A stretch of 7,457 nt of DNA, taken from Anaerolineales bacterium (GTDB taxonomy: Bacteria; Chloroflexota; Anaerolineae; Anaerolineales; Villigracilaceae). Below the pieces are notes generated by a model. It saw only the letters and a program-made list of their open reading frames with translations, did no database searches and was not told where the DNA came from. How positions within the stretch are numbered: position 1 is the first letter of the stretch; every line of letters starts with the position of its first letter. Positions 1-5,050 of the stretch are shown one piece after another. Location of the stretch: contig JAFGKO010000250.1 of NCBI GenBank assembly GCA_016928525.1, forward strand, positions 1 through 7,457, given 5' to 3'. Position numbers and translations under genes: made by a program.

Positions 1-124
1 CTGAATTCTGGTGGCTCATTTTGCCAAGCCCCGTTTCCCCTTTTCGCCTGCTGACATCCCTACTTCTCCCATATTGAGAATTGCTGTTTTCAGGATGTTT
101 TTTTCAAAATAGCATCGAGATACA

Positions 125-577
125 CTAACAAATGTGGATTGATTCCCTGGCTTCCAACAATTCCTTCAACTTTGCAAGGTTCTCTTTAAATTGTTTCTTA
201 GCAACTCTTGCCACGATGGGGTCGACTAGTTTGAAAAAACCGCCCGGGTTGATCAGGGTAAACACTATCACGGCAGTGCCCCGGTCAACGGGCTCGAAAC
301 TATATGAAGTTTGCAGTTGGATGGGACCGGAAATTGTTTCGAAGCCATAACCCTTGTTTGATTCAAACTCGGTGACTTCAAAGGTGCTCTGGATACGGCG
401 TCCCATAAAGTGACCAAAACTACTGAAGAGTGTGCCAACCCGCATGCCCCCATCGGAAATTTGCACGGATTCCATAGAGCCGTATTGCCACTGGGAATTA
501 TTCTCTGGCGCGGCAATAAACTCAAATACCTCCCAGACGGGTCGTAAGATCAGTGTATTTACATGGATAGATATCAT
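125..577 (-). CDS. SRPBCC-family (Bet v1-like / polyketide cyclase-type) protein
   Basis: A 150-aa protein of the size and pattern of single-domain SRPBCC proteins, which form a helix-grip fold around a hydrophobic ligand cavity. Seen: an opening strand (MISIHVNTLI), the typical 'RPVWEVFEFIAAPENNSQW' segment at about residues 12-30, a run of alternating strands through 'SYSFEPVDRGTAVIVF', and a C-terminal amphipathic helix (about 125-145) that caps the cavity. No signal peptide or membrane segment, so cytosolic. The ligand cannot be told from sequence. The ATG at 577 fits the usual family start, although only a weak ribosome binding site precedes it. It lies 31 nt after the SHOCT-tail gene and is probably the last gene of the leftward four-gene unit; no clear terminator is visible in 1-124. 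The family call is confident, the function is unknown. Confidence 0.85.
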   Translation of the reverse strand: MISIHVNTLILRPVWEVFEFIAAPENNSQWQYGSMESVQISDGGMRVGTLFSSFGHFMGRRIQSTFEVTEFESNKGYGFETISGPIQLQTSYSFEPVDRGTAVIVFTLINPGGFFKLVDPIVARVAKKQFKENLAKLKELLEARESIHIC

Positions 578-608
578 TCGCTATTCTTTTTCGGGCGGAG
601 GGTGGCCC

Positions 609-1040
609 CTATTTCTTCGAGACAACCTTGCTCTTTCGAGTGTTATATTGTTGCTCGGATATCAAACCCTCATCACGCATTTCTTGGATTTTCTTCAATT
701 GTTCGTCGTCATCGTCCTGGGGAACCGGCTTTCGTGACTGGTATAAGACTTTATCTTCCAGGATTTTGTTGTGTTCTTTGGCAGCATTCAAACCGTTCAG
801 GAACAAAGGGACAAGCACAATCAGTGCAAGGATACCCGGACACAATCCCTGAGGCAGACTGAAGAAACGTGCGCTTTGAAGGGAAGTCCCTAACCAGACA
901 GCAATTGCCAGCACAAGTCCCATGCCGATAAATGTCAGGATAAATTTGCGCCATTTCCTCCTGATATAAATATTGACGGATCCGGGCACCAGCATATTGA
1001 GCAGGCCCGCAAGCAACGGATTTTTCTTGCTCTTTTCCAT
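609..1040 (-). CDS. Small membrane protein with C-terminal SHOCT-like domain
   Basis: A 143-aa protein. The N-terminus carries a TM2/DUF5683-like start, 'KNPLLAGLLNMLVPGSVNIY' (about residues 6-25), in which a hydrophobic segment ends in a P-G turn. Two hydrophobic helices follow (about 33-50 and 69-87), then a charged linker with an acidic patch (QDDDDE, 108-113). The C-terminal 27 residues ('LKKIQEMRDEGLISEQQYNTRK') match the SHOCT pattern: a helix, the turn D-E-G-L-I, then a second helix. SHOCT tails are thought to mediate oligomerisation or interaction; this is family knowledge, not shown here. The start at 1040 is fixed by AAGGAG six bases upstream. It sits 35 nt after the 156-aa gene and 31 nt before the SRPBCC gene, consistent with one transcript. 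The membrane location is well supported, the role unknown. Confidence 0.75.
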   Translation of the reverse strand: MEKSKKNPLLAGLLNMLVPGSVNIYIRRKWRKFILTFIGMGLVLAIAVWLGTSLQSARFFSLPQGLCPGILALIVLVPLFLNGLNAAKEHNKILEDKVLYQSRKPVPQDDDDEQLKKIQEMRDEGLISEQQYNTRKSKVVSKK

Positions 1041-1075
1041 GGCGAACTCCTTATGACACTATTCGGAACGACCTT

Positions 1076-1546
1076 TCATCTCGATTGGGCTTTTTGTATG
1101 GCGTGTTGCAGCACCTGACGAAACTTTTCTCCGGCGGGATCAGAACCAAGCCCAATGAAGGATTGTCCTTGTTTGGTTACATCGGTGTATCGACCGCTGA
1201 TGTTCATGCCGGAATCCGGTTTGACCTGGAACATGGCCGTATTTTCGAAATCGTGCGCATCGATGTTGCGTAACAGAGCGGACGTCACGGCAGGTTTGCC
1301 CTTTTCCTTCCCATTTGTCCAAACCAGCAACTGCGGTGTGACAAACATCCCTGTGATGATGGTTTCATCTCCATTGGCAAAAAGACCTGTTTTCTGTCGC
1401 GAGGAAGTTGTCTCGCAGCAAATCAGGAGAGACGTTTCGATATCTCCCAGTTTGTATGTGTCGATGTGCTTGCGAATGGCAACCGCCAATCCGGGGCGCA
1501 GCTCTGCAAATGTGCACTCACGCGTGGAACGGGTGTATACGTTCAT
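1076..1546 (-). CDS. Hypothetical protein, possibly PH-like fold
   Basis: A 156-aa soluble protein that I do not recognise. Seen: an N-terminal helical part (about 1-40, 'FAELRPGLAVAIRKHIDTY'), a Cys-Cys pair ('LLICCETTS', about 42-50), then a series of short strands ('ITGMFVTPQLLVWTNG', 'PAVTSALLRNIDAHDF', 'GMNISGRY', 'GQSFIGLG') ending in one long C-terminal helix ('PAGEKFRQVLQHAIQKAQ'). Strands followed by one terminal helix recall bacterial PH-like domains; this is an inference from pattern only. The start at 1546 is supported by AAGGA six bases upstream. It begins 49 nt after the RRM gene and precedes the SHOCT-tail gene by 35 nt, so it is probably the second gene of the leftward unit. 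No signal peptide or membrane segment is visible. Confidence 0.7.
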   Translation of the reverse strand: MNVYTRSTRECTFAELRPGLAVAIRKHIDTYKLGDIETSLLICCETTSSRQKTGLFANGDETIITGMFVTPQLLVWTNGKEKGKPAVTSALLRNIDAHDFENTAMFQVKPDSGMNISGRYTDVTKQGQSFIGLGSDPAGEKFRQVLQHAIQKAQSR

Positions 1547-1595
1547 TCGAAATCCTTAACTGATGACTACAGTTGGTCTTTTTACTCGCGCCCGC

Positions 1596-1853
1596 TTAGA
1601 AGTCGCGCTTTGGTTTAGCCATAGCTACTTTTAGTTCCAGTTCATTCAATGAATAAGCGTTGAACATGTGGATAGCTTTTTCAGCTTCGCTTTGCGTGCC
1701 CATCGTGACGAAGGCAAAGCCTTTTGACTCGCCGCTATTTCGATCTTTGATGATATCTGTCGTAGTAACTTCTCCGGCCTGGGTGAACAGGGCGCTGAGT
1801 TCTGCCTGTGTAGTCGATTTTGGGAGGTTGCCTACATATAACTTGACATTCAT
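1596..1853 (-). CDS. RRM-domain RNA-binding protein (first paralogue)
   Basis: An 85-aa protein that is almost entirely one RNA recognition motif. RNP2 is L5-Y-V-G-N-L10 and RNP1 is K44-G-F-A-F-V-T-M51; the aromatic residues Y6, F45 and F47 are the expected RNA-stacking positions. It ends soon after the fourth strand and lacks a Gly-rich tail, unlike its paralogue at 2179. The two share about 53% identity over 81 residues by my hand alignment, including 'KGFAF' and 'MFN.Y'. Small bacterial RRM proteins of this kind act as RNA chaperones or in RNA localisation and are often cold-induced, mainly known from cyanobacteria. The ribosome binding site is weak (a purine-rich GAAGAAAG well upstream). 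The leader holds a terminator-like hairpin, so expression may be attenuated. It heads the leftward four-gene unit. Confidence 0.92.
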   Translation of the reverse strand: MNVKLYVGNLPKSTTQAELSALFTQAGEVTTTDIIKDRNSGESKGFAFVTMGTQSEAEKAIHMFNAYSLNELELKVAMAKPKRDF

Positions 1854-1881
1854 TTTGTGCTGCTTTCTTCGGGCTTATCGG

Positions 1882-1921
1882 AAAGAGAAAGGCCGCCGCC
1901 CCTATAAAAGGGACGGCGGCC
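1882..1921 (-). terminator. Terminator-like leader hairpin before the leftward RRM gene
   Basis: On the minus strand the arms GGCCGCCGTCCC (1921-1910) and GGGGCGGCGGCC (1902-1891) form a 12-bp stem with a single U-G wobble and the loop TTTTATA. The U-rich tail TTTCTCTTTC (1890-1881) follows. It lies between the candidate promoter and the RRM start codon at 1853, not after any gene, so it would be an attenuator or the 3' end of a small leader RNA of about 70 nt. The tail is interrupted by C residues, so termination may be partial. Its 5' arm shares GCCGTCCC with the hairpin before the other RRM gene. Confidence 0.65.
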
Positions 1922-1959
1922 GAGAAAACACACGGTTCCTGTTATTTTTCTGTGAGTTG

Positions 1960-1968
1960 ATTTTACCA
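1960..1968 (-). promoter_or_regulatory. Extended -10 promoter candidate for the leftward RRM operon
   Basis: The minus strand reads TGG-TAAAAT (1968-1960), an extended -10 (TGn) with five of six matches to TATAAT. No good -35 hexamer is visible at 16-18 bp, which extended -10 promoters can tolerate. The predicted start near 1953 gives a leader of about 100 nt before the RRM gene. Immediately upstream lie two similar ATATATG-type boxes (CATATATG at 1971-1978 and GATATATG at 1988-1995), which could be an operator or simple AT-rich sequence. Confidence 0.4.
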
Positions 1969-2060
1969 CACATATATGACTACGTTGGATATATGTTTCT
2001 CTGGGAATTTCCGTGGTAGATACCCGGACCTTTTCACGGCGAATCCTGAAGAACCGGATA

Positions 2061-2069
2061 TGTTATAAT
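2061..2069 (+). promoter_or_regulatory. Extended -10 promoter for the RRM-CarD-CarD operon
   Basis: TGT-TATAAT (2061-2069) is a perfect -10 hexamer with the TGn extension. The -35 region at 17 bp (GAATCC) is poor, as is acceptable for extended -10 promoters. The predicted start near 2076 gives a leader of about 103 nt before the ATG at 2179, nearly the same length as the leader of the divergent RRM gene. Confidence 0.6.
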
Positions 2070-2105
2070 TAGATAATCTTATAAAAGGTCAAGCGCGCTG
2101 ATATT

Positions 2106-2142
2106 GCCGTCCCCCCCTCTTATTGGGTTGGCGGCTTTTTTT
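2106..2142 (+). terminator. Terminator-like leader hairpin before the rightward RRM gene
   Basis: The arms begin GCCG (2106-2109) and end CGGC (2132-2135), with further U-G, C-G and CCC/GGG pairs after two mismatches and a pyrimidine-rich loop. Seven T residues (2136-2142) follow directly, the classical intrinsic terminator layout. It sits about 30 nt after the predicted transcription start and 36 nt before the ATG at 2179, with no gene upstream on this strand, so it is an attenuator candidate or the end of a leader RNA of about 67 nt. Flanking GGTCAA (2087-2092) and TTGACC (2141-2146) could form an outer stem that would capture the end of the U tract. Confidence 0.6.
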
Positions 2143-2178
2143 GACCACATTCGGCGTCAATTTTCGAAGGAGCAAAAT

Positions 2179-2493
2179 ATGGATGTGAAACTTTACGTTG
2201 GGAATATGTCGTACAACACCACCGAAGATGATTTGCGTGAATTGTTTTCTCAGGCAGGTACTGTAAATTCGGTTGCATTGATCAAAGACCGCACAACTGG
2301 GATGTCCAAAGGATTTGCTTTTATCGAAATGGATTCACAGGCCAGCGCGCAGAAAGCAATTACGATGTTCAACGAATATATGATCAGCGAACGCCAGCTA
2401 GCCGTAAGCTTTGCTCGTCCGCGCGAAGAACGCGGCGGGTTTCAGCAGCGCAATCGAGATCAAAAACGAGGCGGAGGGCGGCGCCGCTATTAG
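2179..2493 (+). CDS. RRM-domain RNA-binding protein with Arg/Gly-rich tail (second paralogue)
   Basis: A 104-aa protein with one RNA recognition motif (about 3-80): RNP2 L5-Y-V-G-N-M10 and RNP1 K44-G-F-A-F-I-E-M51, with stacking aromatics at Y6, F45 and F47. The last 25 residues form a basic low-complexity tail (REERGGF, QQRNRDQKRGGGRRRY) of the kind that adds non-specific RNA affinity; the divergent paralogue lacks it. The ATG at 2179 is chosen over an upstream in-frame ATG at 2104 because AAGGAG (2167-2172) lies six bases before it and the upstream extension would run through the leader hairpin. The likely role is RNA chaperone or post-transcriptional regulator in the cytosol, possibly cold-responsive (family inference). 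Its stop codon overlaps the ribosome binding site of the CarD-like gene 8 nt downstream, so the two are probably translationally coupled. Confidence 0.93.
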   Translation: MDVKLYVGNMSYNTTEDDLRELFSQAGTVNSVALIKDRTTGMSKGFAFIEMDSQASAQKAITMFNEYMISERQLAVSFARPREERGGFQQRNRDQKRGGGRRRY

Positions 2494-2501
2494 AGGCTAC
2501 T

Positions 2502-3002
2502 ATGTCTTTTAAAGTTGGTGATCGGGTGATTCACCCGCGGCATGGATTGGGACAGGTGACCAATTTTACTGTGAAACAATTTGTAGAGGGAGAGAAGCGT
2601 CCTTTCTATGAAATTTCCTTTCCTGGCAGTACCCTGTGGGTGCCCTTGAATCTTTCCACCTCGGGGATAAGAAAACTGACGGTGAAAAGTGAGATTGCCA
2701 ACTGTCGTCGATTGCTTAAGACGCCTGCAGCGCCTCTCAACCAGGACCCCCGTTTGCGTCAGGCGGAACTGAGCAATCATCTGAAAGAGGGCACGCTCAC
2801 TGCCCATTGCGAAGTCGTGCGAGATTTGACCGCCTATGGTGGCTATAAACCGCTCAGTGGGGCGCTGGCTGCCTTTCTAAAAGTGACTCTGGATGTGTTG
2901 TGTCAGGAATGGGCTGCTGTGGAGGGGATAACCATCACGGAGGCTGCAATTGAGATCAAAGCCCTGCTCGAAAAAGGTGGACGGACCGATAAAGAAGGGT
3001 GA
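2502..3002 (+). CDS. CarD/CdnL-like transcription regulator (first tandem copy)
   Basis: A 166-aa protein. The N-terminal 60 residues match the CarD_CdnL_TRCF RNA-polymerase-interacting domain: 'FKVGDRVIHPRHGLGQV' (3-19), a strand pair ending 'YEISFPGSTLWVPLN' and 'SGIRKL' (54-59). The C-terminal part is helical with 'GTLTAHCEVVRDLTAY' (about 97-112), like the CarD C-terminal DNA-contacting module. CarD proteins bind the RNA polymerase beta subunit and stabilise open promoter complexes, affecting rRNA and stress genes; whether this divergent version does so is an inference. Cysteines at 68, 103 and 134 are all conserved in the neighbouring copy. GAGG (2493-2496) five bases before the ATG supports the start. 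It is followed after 3 nt by a paralogue with about 50% identity. Confidence 0.85.
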   Translation: MSFKVGDRVIHPRHGLGQVTNFTVKQFVEGEKRPFYEISFPGSTLWVPLNLSTSGIRKLTVKSEIANCRRLLKTPAAPLNQDPRLRQAELSNHLKEGTLTAHCEVVRDLTAYGGYKPLSGALAAFLKVTLDVLCQEWAAVEGITITEAAIEIKALLEKGGRTDKEG

Positions 3003-3005
3003 AGT

Positions 3006-3506
3006 GTGGGTATGAAATTCGATATTGGCGATAGGGTAGTTCATCCGCAGCATGGGGTTGGCTATGTAGCTAACCTGGAAGAAAAGCAATTTGCGCCACA
3101 AGCCTCTCGCATGTACTACGTAGTCTCAATTCCGGACACGACCCTGTGGGTGCCGGTGGATTTGCTCACTTCAGGGCTGCGCAAGTTGAGTGTAAGGAGC
3201 GAACTCGACCAATGCCGCCAGGTATTGCAGTCTGAACCGTACCCGCTTAAACCGGATCGAGGCTTGCTGTCCATTCTGGCCGGTCGCATTAATCAGGGTA
3301 CGATCGTTGCCCATTGCGAAGTTGTCAGGGATTTGAGCGCCTATGGTTGGCACAAGTCGCTTTTCGGACCAATGGCAGACTTCCAGCGAATGATATTAAA
3401 CGTTCTTTGCCAGGAATGGTCTATCGTCGAAGGGGTATCCCAGGTCGAGGCCTCGCATGAGATCAACGTTTTGCTAAAAAACGGCAGAGCGGTTCACAGC
3501 CACTGA
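3006..3506 (+). CDS. CarD/CdnL-like transcription regulator (second tandem copy)
   Basis: A 166-aa paralogue of the preceding gene (about 50% identity over about 157 residues, one single-residue gap, by hand count). It has the CarD-type N-terminus 'FDIGDRVVHPQHGVGYV', the shared 'TLWVP' strand and 'SGLRKLSVRSEL', and the C-terminal helical block with 'AHCEVVRDLSAYG' and 'VLCQEW'. All three cysteines of the first copy recur (70, 104, 135). The start is taken as GTG at 3006 because GAAGGG (2994-2999) lies six bases before it; ATG at 3012 would give 'MKFDIGDR', which aligns better with typical CarD starts but is 12 bases from that site, so either is possible. Only 3 nt separate it from the first copy. 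The pair could work as a heterodimer or as two differently tuned polymerase-binding factors; nothing here decides this. Confidence 0.82.
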   Translation: MGMKFDIGDRVVHPQHGVGYVANLEEKQFAPQASRMYYVVSIPDTTLWVPVDLLTSGLRKLSVRSELDQCRQVLQSEPYPLKPDRGLLSILAGRINQGTIVAHCEVVRDLSAYGWHKSLFGPMADFQRMILNVLCQEWSIVEGVSQVEASHEINVLLKNGRAVHSH

Positions 3507-3564
3507 ACGGGTTGGATTCTAACAAAAGGTTAACACACGGAATCATATTGTGGGGTACACTGAA

Positions 3565-3594
3565 TTGCTTGATTAACAGAAGTTCTGATACAAA
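3565..3594 (+). promoter_or_regulatory. Possible promoter for the cold-shock gene
   Basis: TTGCTT (3565-3570), an 18-bp spacer, and TACAAA (3589-3594) preceded by TGA, giving a TGn extension. The match is moderate. It would yield a leader of about 60 nt before the csp ATG. No convincing terminator separates the second CarD gene from csp, so read-through from the RRM-CarD operon is also possible. Confidence 0.35.
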
Positions 3595-3662
3595 GAGTGC
3601 GTTTTTGATTTGGAACCCATGCTTGACCCGGCAATATACTACAAAGAAAGGAGTTCCAAATC

Positions 3663-3875
3663 ATGTCCGAAAAAGAACAAGGTACTGTCAAATGGTTCAA
3701 TGGCAGCAAAGGCTACGGTTTCATTCAGCGTGCGGAAGGCGCAGATGTGTTCGTGCATTTCAGCGCCCTCGCTGACAATGGCGGTTACCGCAACCTGGAA
3801 GAAGGCCAGCGCGTAGAGTTCACTGTTTCACAGGGTCAAAAAGGCCCGCAAGCAGAGAACGTTGTTGTGATCTAA
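3663..3875 (+). CDS. csp: Cold-shock-domain protein (CspA family)
   Basis: A 70-aa protein that is a complete single cold-shock domain of standard length. RNP1 is K16-G-Y-G-F-I21 and RNP2 is V29-F-V-H-F-S-A35; W11, F12, F20, F30, H32 and F33 are the usual nucleic-acid-stacking residues. '[15 protein letters not shown]' and '[23 protein letters not shown]' are textbook family segments. It binds single-stranded RNA or DNA and acts as an RNA chaperone in the cytosol. The start is fixed by AAAGGAG (3647-3653) nine bases before the ATG. It stands 156 nt after the second CarD gene with a possible own promoter, and ends in a strong terminator. Together with the two RRM proteins it makes this a cluster of RNA-chaperone-type genes. 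Confidence 0.97.
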   Translation: MSEKEQGTVKWFNGSKGYGFIQRAEGADVFVHFSALADNGGYRNLEEGQRVEFTVSQGQKGPQAENVVVI

Positions 3876-3900
3876 AACGGTTTGCAATAACCCATAAACC

Positions 3901-3933
3901 AAAACGGGACAGCGAAAATTGCTGCCCCGTTTT
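3901..3933. terminator. Bidirectional intrinsic terminator after csp
   Basis: AAAACGGGACAGC (3901-3913) and GCTGCCCCGTTTT (3921-3933) form a 13-bp stem with one A-C mismatch and the 7-nt loop GAAAATT. The T-rich end follows on the plus strand, and the A-rich start supplies a T run on the minus strand. It sits 26 nt after the csp stop codon and could also stop leftward transcripts arriving past the cytochrome gene. Confidence 0.85.
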
Positions 3934-4014
3934 GTCATTTGAACTCACCTCGTTTGGCTTGCCTATGCCGTTCTCATCCAGGATACTGGCGGTGCTGCGT
4001 GCCAGGCTGGGTAA

Positions 4015-4051
4015 AACAATCCCAGAGAAAAAAACCATCTATGGGATTGTT
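4015..4051 (-). terminator. Possible weak terminator over the cytochrome stop codon
   Basis: A perfect 10-bp inverted repeat, AACAATCCCA (4015-4024) and TGGGATTGTT (4042-4051), with a 17-nt loop that contains the cytochrome c stop codon (4041-4039) and seven consecutive A residues (T on the minus strand). On the minus strand the stem runs into a further TTA. The low GC content and long loop make efficient termination doubtful. Confidence 0.4.
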
Positions 4052-4938
4052 ATCGGGAGCGCTGGCAGGCTTTGCAGGTACACCCAGATCGCTTTAAGTT
4101 CATCATCTGAAAAATACCTGTAATGCTCCCAGGGCATTTGGAGCGGATCGAGCTGATGGCCGCTTTTCGCAACGCCTTCGCGAAGGGCTTTGACGAAATC
4201 CGCTTCCTCCCAGGCGACCAGCTCGCCGCCGGGCGTCAGGTTGGGCGCGGCGATGGCGCTGGGATCGGCGCTTTTACCGCCCGAGAGTTGCTTGCCGTGG
4301 CAGGAACGACATCCGCTCACATTGACCAGGTAATCGCCATACTCGACAGTAACCCCGGCCAGTGGCGCAGTAGGACGCTGGCTGTGTTGTATTACTTCAG
4401 CGGGGATGATATCGGAGCCGAACATACCGGCTGCCAATAATGCCTTTCCCAAGAAATTGAATTGGGGTTCGCGCGTTTCATTATCAATGGGAGGCAGGGT
4501 CTTAAGGTAAGCGACGATCTCTCCCAGGTCTTGATCGCTGAAATGCCAGAACTCTTGTGCAGGCATGACAATCAGCGGGTGACCTGCCTCATCTACGCCG
4601 TGACGCAGGGCGCGTACCCAATCGGCATCGGTGAACTTGGAGCCCGCGCCGCCCTTGCCCGGTGTCAGGTTAGCGGCGTCGATGTAGCCAAATGGCGCTT
4701 CCAGGAATGGACCGCCTGACAGGTCAGCATGGTGGCAACCGATGCACAGCGCCTCCACCCAATGTTTGCCCGCAGCAATGGATTCGGTGTCGGTAGGGAT
4801 GGTGATGTTGTCTGTGGGGATGTTATAGGAGCGATTCAAGCGAGCGCCGGCACTCAGGGACAGTCCCACCAGGATCAAGAAAACCAGGCCAAGCAGACCA
4901 CCCAGGACAATTCCCAGCCATTTAAAAAACTTTTTCAT
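4039..4938 (-). CDS. Membrane-anchored diheme cytochrome c
   Basis: A 299-aa protein. An uncleaved signal-anchor-like helix at about 7-30 follows the basic start MKKFFKW, which places the rest outside the cytoplasmic membrane. There are two class I cytochrome c domains: C65-I-G-C-H69 with a likely axial M125 ('VMPAQEF'), and C210-R-S-C-H214 with a likely axial M268 ('QMPWEHY'). Each domain carries 'NLTPG' and ends in a 'FSD.(D/E)L..I..YL..LP' helix. The layout resembles the cytochrome c subunits that take electrons from membrane dehydrogenases (alcohol, gluconate or nicotinate dehydrogenase type); no dehydrogenase partner is present in this window. The start at 4938 is set by GGAGG five bases upstream rather than by an in-frame TTG 12 bases further upstream. 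It has its own promoter, so it need not be co-transcribed with the transporter gene. Confidence 0.93.
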   Translation of the reverse strand: MKKFFKWLGIVLGGLLGLVFLILVGLSLSAGARLNRSYNIPTDNITIPTDTESIAAGKHWVEALCIGCHHADLSGGPFLEAPFGYIDAANLTPGKGGAGSKFTDADWVRALRHGVDEAGHPLIVMPAQEFWHFSDQDLGEIVAYLKTLPPIDNETREPQFNFLGKALLAAGMFGSDIIPAEVIQHSQRPTAPLAGVTVEYGDYLVNVSGCRSCHGKQLSGGKSADPSAIAAPNLTPGGELVAWEEADFVKALREGVAKSGHQLDPLQMPWEHYRYFSDDELKAIWVYLQSLPALPITIP

Positions 4939-4978
4939 AAAATCCTCCAAACCTATAAAGCTGATTTTAAACGGCTAC

Positions 4979-5007
4979 ATAATAAGACTATTGTTATCCA
5001 ATTACAA
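4979..5007 (-). promoter_or_regulatory. Sigma70-type promoter of the cytochrome c gene
   Basis: The minus strand reads TTGTAA (5007-5002), a 17-bp spacer, then TATTAT (4984-4979): four of six and five of six matches at ideal spacing. The start near 4972 gives a 34-nt leader with a GGAGG site. Inverted 8-mers ATTGTTAT (4990-4997) and ATAACAAT (5026-5033) lie within and just upstream of the promoter and could be operator half-sites. Confidence 0.6.
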
Positions 5008-5050
5008 GGGGGACTTTATACCTACATAACAATCCCGCCCGGAGGGTAGC

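Noticed and set aside
1..124. Possible short minus-strand ORF (18 codons) and possible terminator after the SRPBCC gene
   Set aside because: The ORF has no supporting features and only a 4-bp GATG/CATC stem is visible, so nothing can be called here.
1558..1574. Short inverted repeat AACTG/CAGTT after the leftward RRM gene
   Set aside because: The 5-bp stem has no U tract and is likely chance; it does not separate the RRM gene from the next gene.
2104..2178. Upstream in-frame ATG that would add 25 residues to the rightward RRM protein
   Set aside because: The extension runs through the leader hairpin and U tract and encodes no RRM sequence, while AAGGAG is ideally placed for the ATG at 2179.
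3512..3816. Open frames overlapping the csp gene in other frames
   Set aside because: No recognisable domain; csp itself has a complete cold-shock domain and a strong ribosome binding site.
4939..4950. In-frame TTG start for the cytochrome c
   Set aside because: It overlaps the GGAGG site that serves the ATG at 4938, and the resulting N-terminus would be less typical of a signal anchor.
4123..5049. Open frames on the plus strand opposite the cytochrome c gene
   Set aside because: They show no family pattern and lie antisense to a gene with two CXXCH motifs and a clear start.
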